From Acidobacteriota bacterium (GTDB lineage: Bacteria; Acidobacteriota; Terriglobia; Acidiferrales; UBA7541): a stretch of 64,000 nt of DNA. Every line of letters begins with the position of its first letter. Within the stretch, counting starts at the first letter, position 1. Positions 1 through 8,800 of this stretch are shown piece by piece. The stretch spans positions 156,224-220,223 of the forward strand of contig JABCZJ010000008.1 of assembly GCA_013289715.1 (NCBI GenBank). Reading direction: 5' to 3'. A program made the translations under genes and the position numbers. The notes under the pieces were generated by a model. The model had not been told where the DNA came from. It was given only the letters and a program-made list of their open reading frames with translations, and ran no database searches.

Positions 1-2487
1 TCCTCTGCGCAACCGACGCCGCAAATATTTGCAGACACCGCCCCCGGTACGCGTGTAATCCGCGTAGGCCGCGCGCCAGAATGCGATGTAATTCTCGACT
101 ACGGCGTCGTCTCCCGCGAACACGCACGCATCATCGAAAGCGCCGGCCATTACGCCATCGAAGATCTGCACTCGATGAATGGCACCGCGCTGAACCAACT
201 CCACAATCGCATTTCCACGCGCGTAACCATCCGGCCCGAAGACGAAGTCTATTTCGGCTCCTTCAAAATAAAAGTTTCACGCCTTCTCTCCGCACGCGGC
301 GCGATCGTCGGCGAAGCAGTCTGCGAACCGGTCAGCTTCCAGGGCGGCTCGATCCTGCTCGGCCGCGATCCGCAATGCGATCAACCTCTCAGCAGCCCGC
401 TGATTTCCTGGCATCACGCCCAAATCTCGCGCAGCCCGCAGGGAATTTTCGTCGAAGACCTAGGCTCGCTCAACGGCACATTCGTCAACAGCGAACGCAT
501 TCAAGGCAAAGTCCAAGTCGCCCCCGGCCAGGAAATCAGCCTCGCCAGTTTTCGTTTTCAAGTTCGCGCCGACGGCCGTCTCGAACGCCGCGAAAATCAC
601 GGCAATGTTTCCATCGAAGCCGCCCAAATTACAGTCAACGCTCCAGACGGCACGCGCCTCCTCGATCCCATCTCGCTCACCGTGTACCCGAGCGAACTCG
701 TCGCGCTGATGGGCCCCGCCGGCTCCGGCAAAACCACGCTGCTCAAAGCGCTCAACGGCTACACCCCGCCCGCCTCCGGCAAAGTCCTCTTCAACGGCAC
801 GAATCTCTACCGCTACTACGATTTGTTCCGCCAGCAAATGGGCTACGTTCCGCAGGACGACATCGTCCACCCCGATCTCACCGTCCGCGAAGCTCTCTAT
901 TTTTCCGCCAAACTGCGCACCGACCTCTCCGACGCCGAAATCGAAAAGCGCATTGACAGCCTCATCGAACAACTCGGCATTCGCGACAAAAAGAATTCCC
1001 GCATCGGCTCGCCCGAACGCAAAGTCCTCAGCGGCGGCCAACGCAAACGCGTCAACATCGCCATGGAGCTGATCACCGACACGCCGCTCCTTTTTCTCGA
1101 CGAGCCTACCTCCGGCCTCTCCTCCTACGACGCCGAAGGCGTAATCGAACTCCTCAAGCGCCTAGCCCGCGACGGAAAAACCATCATCACCACCATCCAC
1201 CAGCCCAGCATCAATATCTTCCGCAAGTTCGACGACCTCATCATGATCTCCCGCGATTCCGGCGGCCCCGGTGCTATGGCCTATTTCGGCCCCGCCTATC
1301 CCGATTCCATCCGGTTTTTTCGCCCGCGCCCCGCTGGCGATACAGCTCCCGCCGACGGCCACGACCTCATCCCGGAAATGCTGCTCACCGGACTAAACAG
1401 CGCCCCTACGCCCGAATGGTGCGGCCGCTTCGCCAAATCCGAATACCACAAACAATTCATCGTGGACCGCGCCGGAAAAGTCCCCGAAGGCGCATCGCAA
1501 GCCCGGCCCTCGACCACCCGCCGCTTCAGTGCCAAGCAGTGGGTCCAACTCGTCCGCCGCAACCTGATCCTGAAGTTCCGCGACCGCGCCCAGTTCGTGA
1601 TCCTCGCTCTGCAAGCCCCGCTCTTCGCCTTCCTGATCGTCCTGATTTTCGGCGCGCTGAAAGAGCCGCCAAACTTGAACGCGCCGGGAGCAATCCCAAC
1701 CATGGCTGCCGCGAAAGTTTTCAGCGAGCTAGGCGGCAGCATCGCCGAAATCGAATTCCTCATGGTCGTCGCCGCCATCTGGTTCGGCTGCAACAACGCC
1801 GCCCGCGACATCGTCGGCGAATGGACTGTCTACCAGCGCGAGCGCATGGTAAACCTAAAGCTTCCGTCCTACGCCTTCTCGAAATTTGCAGTTCTGTGCG
1901 GGTTGTGCGTGTTCCAATGCCTGCTGCTTCTGGGGATCGTCACAATCTTCTGCGGTTTGAAAGGGAACTTCTTTGAAACGCTGGCGGTCCTCACGCTCTC
2001 TTCGTTAGTCGGCGCCGCGCTAGGCTTGGCAATTTCCGCCCGCAGCAGCACCACCGAGAGCGCCATCGCTCTGTTGCCGATCGTCCTGCTACCAATCCTG
2101 GCCCTAGGCGGAGGAGTCCGCGCCGCCTACAAAATGCCCACCCCTGCCCGCTGGATCAGCACGCTCGTCCCCTCACGCTGGGCCTTCGAGCGCAACGTGG
2201 TAAACGAAGCCCGCGCCCACGACTGCGGCTATCCCCCAGGCGCTGAAATGTGGGACGCCTGCCCCACCGGCGGCAAAGGCGTAGACGCCGCCACAATGGT
2301 TGTCCCCGAAGCAGTAACCGGCCCCGCAGACGATCGCCAACCGGCCCCGCGCCCCAGCGGCACAGAAAATCTCCGCTACTCGTTCACTCAAACGATAGCC
2401 GCACTAGGCGCGATGTTGGCAACCCTACTAGCCGCGGTCCTGGTATCTCTGAAATCCCGCGACGTCCACTCGCGCCATGCCCAGTGA
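1..2487 (+). CDS. FHA-FHA-ABC transporter (ABCG-like), 5' partial
   Basis: The reading frame is open from base 1, so the start lies upstream; 828 codons are visible. Two forkhead-associated domains come first: codons about 19-67 (VGRAPECD, SREHA, NGT) and about 114-175 (LGRDPQCD, HHAQI, SLNGTFVN). FHA domains bind phosphothreonine. An ABC ATPase follows with Walker A GPAGSGKTT (about codon 238), signature LSGGQRKR and Walker B LLFLDEPTSG, which is the ABCG/ABC-2 style. The C-terminal half carries about six hydrophobic helices (ABC-2 permease), so this is a half-size transporter with cytoplasmic phosphopeptide sensors. The substrate is unknown. Hanks kinases at 11-16 kb are possible, unproven, upstream partners. 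Confidence 0.93.
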   Translation, partial: SSAQPTPQIFADTAPGTRVIRVGRAPECDVILDYGVVSREHARIIESAGHYAIEDLHSMNGTALNQLHNRISTRVTIRPEDEVYFGSFKIKVSRLLSARGAIVGEAVCEPVSFQGGSILLGRDPQCDQPLSSPLISWHHAQISRSPQGIFVEDLGSLNGTFVNSERIQGKVQVAPGQEISLASFRFQVRADGRLERRENHGNVSIEAAQITVNAPDGTRLLDPISLTVYPSELVALMGPAGSGKTTLLKALNGYTPPASGKVLFNGTNLYRYYDLFRQQMGYVPQDDIVHPDLTVREALYFSAKLRTDLSDAEIEKRIDSLIEQLGIRDKKNSRIGSPERKVLSGGQRKRVNIAMELITDTPLLFLDEPTSGLSSYDAEGVIELLKRLARDGKTIITTIHQPSINIFRKFDDLIMISRDSGGPGAMAYFGPAYPDSIRFFRPRPAGDTAPADGHDLIPEMLLTGLNSAPTPEWCGRFAKSEYHKQFIVDRAGKVPEGASQARPSTTRRFSAKQWVQLVRRNLILKFRDRAQFVILALQAPLFAFLIVLIFGALKEPPNLNAPGAIPTMAAAKVFSELGGSIAEIEFLMVVAAIWFGCNNAARDIVGEWTVYQRERMVNLKLPSYAFSKFAVLCGLCVFQCLLLLGIVTIFCGLKGNFFETLAVLTLSSLVGAALGLAISARSSTTESAIALLPIVLLPILALGGGVRAAYKMPTPARWISTLVPSRWAFERNVVNEARAHDCGYPPGAEMWDACPTGGKGVDAATMVVPEAVTGPADDRQPAPRPSGTENLRYSFTQTIAALGAMLATLLAAVLVSLKSRDVHSRHAQ

Positions 2488-2489
2488 AC

Positions 2490-2519
2490 GCCACGAGGCG
2501 CGGCCGCACTCATCGTGGC
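2490..2519. repeat. Imperfect hairpin after the transporter gene
   Basis: GCCACGA at 2490-2496 pairs with TCGTGGC at 2513-2519 around a 16-nt loop, three bases after the transporter stop codon. There is no U-run, so terminator function is doubtful. The loop holds the GGCCGCACTC string that recurs in other intergenic repeats of this window. Confidence 0.3.
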
Positions 2520-2581
2520 ACGCCCACAATCTTGCCTGTGCGCTTAGGTTTTCCTAGCGCCGGCGTCGCGCCGGCTCTGTT

Positions 2582-2686
2582 GCCTTTGAATTTGTAGCGG
2601 CCGGTTCGGGTTTGTCGAGCCGGGCAGGCCGTAGCGCTTGACGTTGCTATTGAATTTGTAGGCGCACGGCATGCCGTGCCCGCGTC
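2582..2686. repeat. Dispersed intergenic repeat, family D copy 1
   Basis: The unit TTGAATTTGTAGCGGCCGG is followed by a short inverted segment, and a second TTGAATTTGTAG lies about 65 nt on. The same arrangement occurs at 25430-25540. The stretch 2488-2834 holds no convincing gene otherwise. Confidence 0.55.
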
Positions 2687-2834
2687 CGCCCAGGCACGCT
2701 CAGTCTTGCTCAGACTTTTCTCCACAGTTCCTCTGTGCCTTCTGTGTTAAATCTTTGATCGTTCCACAAATCGTCCTGAAACGATTCGCCCACCCCCATC
2801 ACTACTTAAAGTAGCCACAACCGCCGGAGGAAAA

Positions 2835-2996
2835 GTGTTCTGGATTATCGCGTTCCTATTCGTAGTCGTAGCCGTAGCCTACGAAGCCTTCCAAGCCCTA
2901 AACCGCTTTGCGTGCCTAACACGCGACGACATCCCCAAATCCCAAAAACAATCCCACAACACCCGCCCAAACCTAACCTCACCCCTACTCCCGTAA
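2835..2996 (+). CDS. Small single-pass membrane protein (53 aa)
   Basis: A GTG start at 2835 is preceded by a strong Shine-Dalgarno (GGAGG at 2826-2830, 4-nt spacer). The ORF encodes 53 residues. Residues 2-17 form one hydrophobic helix (FWIIAFLFVVVAVAY), followed by a short polar, basic tail rich in N, P and Q. There is no recognisable family. The 3' end overlaps the convergent CHY zinc finger gene by 12 nt. The ribosome binding site and the typical transmembrane segment make it likely real. Its role is unknown; bacterial proteins of this shape are often accessory subunits or stress peptides, but nothing here shows that. Confidence 0.5.
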   Translation: MFWIIAFLFVVVAVAYEAFQALNRFACLTRDDIPKSQKQSHNTRPNLTSPLLP

Positions 2997-3326
2997 CCCC
3001 GCGCCGACCTCAAAATAAAATTGATAATGTTTGCGGCATCCCGGATTGAATCCAGCCCCACACGCCGGACAACGCGACTCGCACTCCATATACTCCCGAA
3101 TCGTCAACTCCGCGCCGCAACCCCCACAAAGTATCGCCGCGCAATCCCACTCGGCAACCGGCCACAGCACGATCGCATGCCCAGCCAGCTCGTTATGACA
3201 ATCCTTGCAAGCGTAATATTCCCCGCAACACTTCATCTTGATCGCGATGATGTCCGTCGCCCCGTGATAATGTCCGCAGCGCGTCTGCGCATCCACATCC
3301 ACGCCGCGCACCTGTGGTAAATTCAT
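2985..3326 (-). CDS. CHY zinc finger protein
   Basis: The 113-aa protein has the CHY zinc-finger pattern: C-x-H near residues 18-20, then KCCGEYYACKDCHNE, later CGGC and CPACGAGFNPGC. About ten Cys/His ligands fit a multi-zinc fold. ATG start at 3326. In eukaryotes this domain occurs in RING ubiquitin ligases (Pirh2); bacterial stand-alone forms are of unknown function, probably binding zinc or acting as a protein-interaction module. The gene is monocistronic, between the small membrane ORF (convergent, overlapping) and the DipZ-like gene (divergent, 128 nt away). Family call secure; function not. Confidence 0.85.
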   Translation of the reverse strand: MNLPQVRGVDVDAQTRCGHYHGATDIIAIKMKCCGEYYACKDCHNELAGHAIVLWPVAEWDCAAILCGGCGAELTIREYMECESRCPACGAGFNPGCRKHYQFYFEVGAGLRE

Positions 3327-3454
3327 TTTCGCGTCACCCGTCTGCCGACGAGATTACCGCAGCCGGCAATCCAATCGGCCCCATGCGAACGTACTATATT
3401 CAGGTGGCACCGCATTTTCGCGCCGCCCCACATCAATTCGGCAAGCACTGAACC

Positions 3455-5194
3455 ATGTTAATCTATCTATTAGCCTTCGTCGGCGGCGTTCTGACGATCC
3501 TCAGCCCCTGTATCCTCCCGGTGCTCCCCTTCGTCTTCGCCCACGCCGACCGCCCCTTCCGTCGCGCCGGCCTCCCTCTGCTGCTCGGCATGGCGCTCAC
3601 GTTTTCTCTAGTCGCAACCGCGGCAGCATACGGCGGCCACTGGGTCGTTCGCCTGAACCAAGGTGGACGCTACGTCGCCATGGCCGTCTTCCTGATACTC
3701 GGCCTGACCCTGCTTTTTCCGGAACTAGCCGAGGCCGCCACGCGACCACTCGTCCGCGCCGGCAGCCGCCTGCAAGGCGCCCCGTCGTCGCAAGAGCAAA
3801 GCATTACCAAATCCTTCGTACTCGGAATTTCCACCGGCCTGCTGTGGGCTCCCTGCGCCGGCCCCATCCTCGGCCTCATCTTAACCGGAGCCGCCATCCA
3901 AGGCCCCGGCGCGCGCTCCTCATTCTTGCTATTATCCTACGCGCTCGGCGCAGCCACTTCGCTCGGCATCGCGCTCTTCGCCGGAAAGAAGGTCTTCTCC
4001 ACCATGAAAAATTCTCTGCGCTTCGATATCTGGATCCGCCGCACTCTAGGTGCTGCCGTAATCCTGGGAGTAACTGCCATCGCGCTAGGCTGGGACACGA
4101 ACCTGCTGGCAAAATTTTCTTTCGCCAACACCGCCATCGCCGAACAACATCTCATCCACGCGCTCGGTGCCCCAAAGCCCGCAGCCGCGCTCGCACCAAT
4201 CAACAGCGCCGTGCCCACACCACCTCTGGCGGACGAAGGCCCCATGCCCGAACTAACCGGTGCCGTAGCTTGGCTCAACTCCCCGCCGCTAACCCGCGAC
4301 CAACTCCGCGGCAAAGTAGTAGTAATGGATTTCTGGACGTACTCCTGCATCAACTGTCTCCGCGCTCTCCCCTACGTCGAAGGCTGGGCCGCAAAATATA
4401 AAGACGCGGGCCTCGTCGTAATCGGCGTCCACACCCCGGAATTCGCGTTCGAAAAAGAACGGGCCAACGTCGAGCAAGCGGTGCACGATCTGAAAATCAC
4501 TTACCCCGTCGCCATCGACAGCAATTACAAAATCTGGCAAGCCTTCCACAACGAATACTGGCCCGCCCACTATTTCATCGATGGCCAAGGCCGCATCCGC
4601 TACCACCACTTCGGTGAAGGTGAATACGACGAATCCGAGCGCGTGATCCAGCAACTCCTGAAAGACAACGGCGCAAAATCCCTAGCCGATGGCACCATCA
4701 ACGTCTCCGCGACTGGCGCCGAAGCAGCCCCCGATCTCGCCGACACGCGCTCTCCCGAAACCTATGTAGGTTACAAACGCGCCGAGCACTTCGCCTCCGC
4801 GCAATTGTTCGCGCAAGACACGCGCATGGCCTACACTCCACTCCCCAGGCTCACCCTGAATCAATGGGCCCTAGGCGGCAGCTGGAAAGTGGGCCCCGAA
4901 AGCGCCGTACTTGAAACTGCACCCGGCAAAATTATCTACCGCTTCCACGCCCGCGACCTTCATCTGGTCCTAGGCCCTACAAAAACCGGCAAGCTCATCC
5001 GCTTCAAAGTCACACTCGACGGCACAGCCCCCGGCGGCGACCACGGCAGCGACACGGACCCGAGCGGCGCCGGCACGGTCCAAGGCCATCGTCTCTATCA
5101 ATTGATTCGCCAAAAAGGCCCAGTAGAAGATCGCACCTTCGAAATCGAATTCCAAGATCCCGGCGTCCAAGCGTTCGCCTTCACCTTCGGCTAA
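3455..5194 (+). CDS. DipZ-like protein: CcdA domain, TlpA thioredoxin domain, C-terminal domain
   Basis: The 579-aa membrane thiol-disulfide reductant conduit has three parts. Residues 1-220 are a CcdA/DsbD-beta-like membrane domain with the paired cysteines C19 (LSPC) and C134 (WAPC). Residues about 255-400 are a periplasmic TlpA/redoxin domain with C298-I-N-C301 in WTYSCINCLRALP. Residues 430-579 are the beta-rich C-terminal domain seen in mycobacterial DipZ. Such proteins carry electrons from cytoplasmic thioredoxin to the cell envelope. Placed 267 nt upstream of an exported MsrA on the same strand, it is the likely reductant source for that enzyme (inference). Confidence 0.93.
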   Translation: MLIYLLAFVGGVLTILSPCILPVLPFVFAHADRPFRRAGLPLLLGMALTFSLVATAAAYGGHWVVRLNQGGRYVAMAVFLILGLTLLFPELAEAATRPLVRAGSRLQGAPSSQEQSITKSFVLGISTGLLWAPCAGPILGLILTGAAIQGPGARSSFLLLSYALGAATSLGIALFAGKKVFSTMKNSLRFDIWIRRTLGAAVILGVTAIALGWDTNLLAKFSFANTAIAEQHLIHALGAPKPAAALAPINSAVPTPPLADEGPMPELTGAVAWLNSPPLTRDQLRGKVVVMDFWTYSCINCLRALPYVEGWAAKYKDAGLVVIGVHTPEFAFEKERANVEQAVHDLKITYPVAIDSNYKIWQAFHNEYWPAHYFIDGQGRIRYHHFGEGEYDESERVIQQLLKDNGAKSLADGTINVSATGAEAAPDLADTRSPETYVGYKRAEHFASAQLFAQDTRMAYTPLPRLTLNQWALGGSWKVGPESAVLETAPGKIIYRFHARDLHLVLGPTKTGKLIRFKVTLDGTAPGGDHGSDTDPSGAGTVQGHRLYQLIRQKGPVEDRTFEIEFQDPGVQAFAFTFG

Positions 5195-5249
5195 TCAGCT
5201 TGCGGCAAGTTGTACGGAGGCCAAAATGCGCGTGATGCATTTGGTTTTG

Positions 5250-5302
5250 CGGGTGCCCCATCCTTGGCGACGCTGGTTCATGCGAAGGTGGGGGTTTAGA
5301 CG
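5250..5302 (-). repeat. Dispersed intergenic repeat, family A copy 1
   Basis: Read on the minus strand it is TCTAAACCCCCACC, then about 25 nt, then GGGGCACCC. The same arrangement lies at 44302-44360 on the plus strand. This explains the 79-codon ORF at 5226-5465, which I therefore do not call as a gene although GGAGG lies upstream of its ATG. Confidence 0.55.
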
Positions 5303-5461
5303 CCTCACTACCGACCCCGCAAGCTCGCAGCTCGTGTGCGAAGTTGCCCCGGCCGCGCCCACGCGCGATGCAAAATTGCGCGGTGAATTACGGAATAAGC
5401 CGTATAGGCTTCTCATCGCATCTAACCAAGCAGCGGGCCGCAAACGCCCAAAGGCAAAACA

Positions 5462-6142
5462 GTGAATCGCTCCCTAAAAATCACTTTAATCCTCTGTGCC
5501 GCGATGCTAGTCCTCTACGCCGCGCACCGCCACGACGCGGCCAGCGCCGCCACCGCGCTCCCCGATCCCGCCGCGGATCAATCTCTCGCCCCCTCAAAAG
5601 GCCCATCCATCCTAGTCGTAGCAGGAGGCTGCTTCTGGGGCGTACAAGCCGTCTTCCAACACGTAAAAGGAGTCACGAGCGCCACGTCCGGCTATGCTGG
5701 CGGCACGGTAAAAAATCCCGGCTACGAAGACGTCAGCAGCGGCGAGACCGGCCACGCCGAATCCGTAGAAATCAGCTACGACCCATCGCAAATCACCCTA
5801 GGCCAGCTCCTGAAAGTGTTTTTCTCGGTAGCCCACGACCCCACGGAACTAAACCGGCAAGGCCCAGACAGTGGCACGCAATACCGTTCCGCAATTTTCT
5901 TTACGACGCCAGATCAACAACGCATAGCGCAGGCCTACGTAAACCAGCTCAATCAAGCCGAAGTTTTCAGCCGCCCAATCGTCACCCAAATCGCTCCACT
6001 AAAAGCCTTCTACCGCGCCGAAGACTACCACCAGAACTACGCCACCAATCATCCCGACAACCCCTACATCGCCACCTTCGACCTCCCCAAAGTCCAACAT
6101 CTCCAACAACAATTTCCCAACCTCTACCTAGCCGCCCAGTGA
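5462..6142 (+). CDS. msrA: Peptide-methionine (S)-S-oxide reductase, membrane-anchored or exported
   Basis: The 226-aa MsrA has the catalytic motif GGCFWG (C57) and the family core (SGYAGG, GHAESV, FFSVAHDPTE, QYRSAIF, EDYHQNY). It reduces methionine-S-sulfoxide in damaged proteins. Residues 5-21 are hydrophobic, giving a signal peptide or N-terminal anchor, so it acts in the envelope. Apart from C12 in that helix, C57 is the only cysteine. The C-terminal resolving cysteines of many MsrAs are missing, which makes it a one-Cys type needing an external thiol. The preceding DipZ-like gene would supply exactly that. Confidence 0.95.
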   Translation: MNRSLKITLILCAAMLVLYAAHRHDAASAATALPDPAADQSLAPSKGPSILVVAGGCFWGVQAVFQHVKGVTSATSGYAGGTVKNPGYEDVSSGETGHAESVEISYDPSQITLGQLLKVFFSVAHDPTELNRQGPDSGTQYRSAIFFTTPDQQRIAQAYVNQLNQAEVFSRPIVTQIAPLKAFYRAEDYHQNYATNHPDNPYIATFDLPKVQHLQQQFPNLYLAAQ

Positions 6143-6238
6143 TCGCTCGGCGACGTGGCGCGCGCGAACCATCTCGACACTTGACTCAATTCCACCACCG
6201 TTGTTAATTGTGGGCCGCAACCGAGCCCAGGAGCGCCC

Positions 6239-7270
6239 ATGAAAGCCATCGTCTACGCCACGTACGGCGGGCCCGAAGTGCTGCAGTACAAAGATGTCCC
6301 AGAACCCCAGATCGGTCCCTACGAAGTCCTGGTCCGTGTGCGCGCTTGCGCCCTGAATCACCTCGACCTCTGGCTGCGCATGGGCCTGCCGAATTTATCG
6401 GTGCCGCTGCCGCACATCCCCGGCAGCGACATCGCCGGCGAAGTCGCCCGCGTCGGCGACAAAGTCACCAACGTCACAGTCGGCGAGCGCGTCCTTCTGC
6501 AACCTGGAATTTCCTGCGGGCAGTGCCCGAGTTGCCTCCGCGGGCAAGACAGCATGTGCCCTGCTTACACCCTGTTTGGCCAGGGCGTCGACGGCGGCTG
6601 CGCCGAGTTCGTCAAATCCCCGGCAGTCAATTGCGTTCCGATCCCAGAAAAACTTTCCTTCGAAGAAGCCGCCGCGTTTCCACTGGTTTCACTCACCGCG
6701 TGGCACATGCTGATCGGCCGCGCAAGACTGCAGCCCGCCGAAACCGTGTTGGTGCTAGGCGCGGGCAGTGGCGTCGGCAGCGCCGCGATTCAAATCGCCA
6801 AAGCCGCGGGCGCACGCGTGATCGCCACCGCCGGTTCCGACGCGAAACTAGAAAAGGCCAGGGAACTCGGCGCCGACGCGGTGATCAATCACTCCACCCA
6901 GAAAATTGCCGACGAAGTAAAACGCCTAACCAATCGCCGCGGCGTGGAAGTGGTCTTCGAACACGTCGGCCAAGCCACCTGGGACAGCAGCATCCACAGC
7001 CTCGCGGTTGGCGGCCGCCTGGTCACCTGCGGCGCTACCACCGGTTTCGATGGCGCAATCAACATCGCCTATCTCTTCACCCGCCACCTCACGATCCTCG
7101 GCTCTTTCATGGGCAGCAAAGCAGAATTATTCTCCGCGCTCGAACTGCTGCGTCGCGGCCTGCTCAAGCCGGTCATTGACCTAGTCCTGCCGCTAGAAAA
7201 ATGCGCCGAAGGCCACAAGCGCATGCAAAACCGCGAACTCTTCGGCAAAATCGTACTGAAGGTCGGGTAA
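6239..7270 (+). CDS. Zinc-binding alcohol dehydrogenase / quinone oxidoreductase family (MDR)
   Basis: The 343-aa medium-chain dehydrogenase has an N-terminal GroES-like domain with a structural zinc loop C93-x2-C96-x2-C99-x7-C107, a candidate catalytic C37 and H59, and a Rossmann motif GAGSGVGSAAIQIAK near residue 174. It should use NAD(P)H to oxidise or reduce an alcohol, aldehyde or enone. The substrate cannot be told from sequence. The ATG at 6239 follows CCAGGAGCGCCC, which contains a Shine-Dalgarno (AGGAG). It is monocistronic, 96 nt after msrA, with a repeat-rich gap downstream. Confidence 0.93.
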   Translation: MKAIVYATYGGPEVLQYKDVPEPQIGPYEVLVRVRACALNHLDLWLRMGLPNLSVPLPHIPGSDIAGEVARVGDKVTNVTVGERVLLQPGISCGQCPSCLRGQDSMCPAYTLFGQGVDGGCAEFVKSPAVNCVPIPEKLSFEEAAAFPLVSLTAWHMLIGRARLQPAETVLVLGAGSGVGSAAIQIAKAAGARVIATAGSDAKLEKARELGADAVINHSTQKIADEVKRLTNRRGVEVVFEHVGQATWDSSIHSLAVGGRLVTCGATTGFDGAINIAYLFTRHLTILGSFMGSKAELFSALELLRRGLLKPVIDLVLPLEKCAEGHKRMQNRELFGKIVLKVG

Positions 7271-7319
7271 GCAAAATCGAAACGGAGAAAAGTGTAGATA
7301 GAAAAGTGAAATTTACGGA

Positions 7320-7515
7320 CGCAGCGATAGACACGGCGCAGTCGCCTGTGCCTTTGCCGTTCCCCATGGCCCCTGCGGCTCTGACGTTCCCGAAGGGCAT
7401 CGTCATCCTGAGTCCGACGCCTTTACCTCGTGCCCCGCGAAGGATCTCTCGCGCTTTCTCGGTGCACTCGGTGTTAAATCTTTTGCCTTTCTCGGCGCCC
7501 TTTGCGTCGCTGCGG
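7320..7515 (+). repeat. Dispersed intergenic repeat, family F copy 1
   Basis: Non-coding stretch with CATCGTCATCC, GCGAAGGATCTCTC, CTTTCTCGGTGCACTCGG and TGTTAAATCTTTT-like strings. Related strings occur in reverse orientation at 56236-56399 and partly at 2728-2760. A TAAAAT box at 7516-7521 near its right end could serve the next gene. Confidence 0.4.
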
Positions 7516-7553
7516 TAAAATGATCCGAAGAAAAAGTAAGGAGATTCACCCGA

Positions 7554-8009
7554 ATGCTCGAGCGGCCAGAACAGAAAACAGCGCGCGTTTTGCGGAACAT
7601 GTGGACGGGATTTGGTGTGGTCGCCGTGATCGTCATCGCCTACACGGCTTTCGTCTTCTGGTCGCGCTGGCAGGAAAATTCGGATCTTGCCGCGAAACAA
7701 AAGGCGGCGCAAGCCAGCGCGCAGCGCGACGCGGCCGAAAAATCCGTCGCAGTGCTCGGCGGCAGCGATTTCAAGATCATAAGTTTTTACGCGACACCGG
7801 GAAAGATTCAGCGCGGTGACACGGTGGATATGTGTTACGGAGTCTCCAACGCCAAGGCAGTGAAGCTGGAGCCGCCGGTCGCAAACGTGTGGCCGTCCGT
7901 GGATCGTTGTATTCAGGTCGCGCCGAAGAAAACCACGACCTACACGTTCACCGCCGACGACGGCAAGGGCAACGCCAAAACCGCGCAGCTGACCATCGAG
8001 GTGCACTGA
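7554..8009 (+). CDS. Membrane-anchored protein with Ig-like extracytoplasmic domain, unknown function
   Basis: The 151-aa protein has a short cytoplasmic N-terminus, one transmembrane helix at about residues 20-37 (FGVVAVIVIAYTAFVFW), an Ala/Lys-rich coiled linker (45-65) and a beta-rich C-terminal domain. That domain ends in TTTYTFTADDGKGNAKTAQLTIEV, as in bacterial Ig-like or PKD-like folds. C93 and C113 could form a disulfide. A GGAG ribosome site lies about 9 nt before the ATG. It precedes nuoB by 185 nt on the same strand. No specific function is recognisable. Confidence 0.8.
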   Translation: MLERPEQKTARVLRNMWTGFGVVAVIVIAYTAFVFWSRWQENSDLAAKQKAAQASAQRDAAEKSVAVLGGSDFKIISFYATPGKIQRGDTVDMCYGVSNAKAVKLEPPVANVWPSVDRCIQVAPKKTTTYTFTADDGKGNAKTAQLTIEVH

Positions 8010-8194
8010 CGAATTTGTGTCGCACGAATTGAGCTGAACGAATCGCGCCAAAGGAGTCGCGCGGCGGGGAAGGCGAGATGGCAGCGACCGCCACAAGAAC
8101 AACGCGGACGCGTTGCGTTGCAAAGCGCGGCGCAAACAGGCAAAATGAGCATAGTCGGCGCCGGCAGTTGCGCCGCTACGGAGTCACACAGGCT

Positions 8195-8740
8195 ATGGCC
8201 GTCGAACTCGCAAAGGGCGTCACGCTCGAAGCGCCGGGACAGGATGCGAACTTCCTGAAGGACGAAGGAATCTTGTTCGCGTCGCTGGACAAGGTGGTGA
8301 ACTGGGCGCGCCGCAGCTCGATCTGGCCGATGTCCTTCGGCCTCGCCTGCTGCGCGATTGAGATGATGTCCATGGCGTCGTCGCGTTACGACATTGCCCG
8401 CTTCGGCGCGGAAGTTTTTCGCGGTTCGCCCCGGCAATCGGATTTGATGATCGTCGCCGGCCGCGTTTCCGTAAAAATGGCCCCGGTAATCAAACAGCTC
8501 TACGAACAAATGCCCGAACCCAAGTGGGCCATTTCCATGGGTGCCTGCGCCACGTCCGGCGGCGTCTTCAATAATTACGCGGTCGTGCAAGGCGTCAATC
8601 AAGTGATCCCGATTGACGTGTACGTCCCAGGCTGCCCACCGCGCCCCGAAGCGCTCCTCTACGCCATCTTCCAGCTGCAGAAAAAAATCGACAACGATCG
8701 CGGCAGCTTCATGCGCTCCATGAATTTCAGCAAGAGCTGA
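8195..8740 (+). CDS. nuoB: NADH-quinone oxidoreductase subunit B
   Basis: The 181-aa NuoB holds cluster N2, the last Fe-S centre of complex I before quinone. Ligands are the tandem C52-C53 (LACCAIEMM), C118 (GACATSGG) and C147 ([11 protein letters not shown]). I chose the ATG at 8195 with GGAG 11 nt upstream, since the longer frame from 8078 adds a basic stretch absent from the family. No nuoA, C or D lies beside it, which is unusual because nuoB is normally inside the nuo operon. It may be a second copy or a dispersed complex I gene. Confidence 0.93.
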   Translation: MAVELAKGVTLEAPGQDANFLKDEGILFASLDKVVNWARRSSIWPMSFGLACCAIEMMSMASSRYDIARFGAEVFRGSPRQSDLMIVAGRVSVKMAPVIKQLYEQMPEPKWAISMGACATSGGVFNNYAVVQGVNQVIPIDVYVPGCPPRPEALLYAIFQLQKKIDNDRGSFMRSMNFSKS

Positions 8741-8800
8741 AAACTCCGTTCACGGTTGAAAGTTAAGCGTCAACCGTTAAGAGCTGACGCGCGAATTTCC

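Noticed and set aside
5226..5465. 79-codon plus-strand ORF with GGAGG before its ATG
   Set aside because: It runs through the family A repeat (second copy at 44302-44360) and its composition is Arg-rich like antisense reading; the next real gene msrA begins inside its end.
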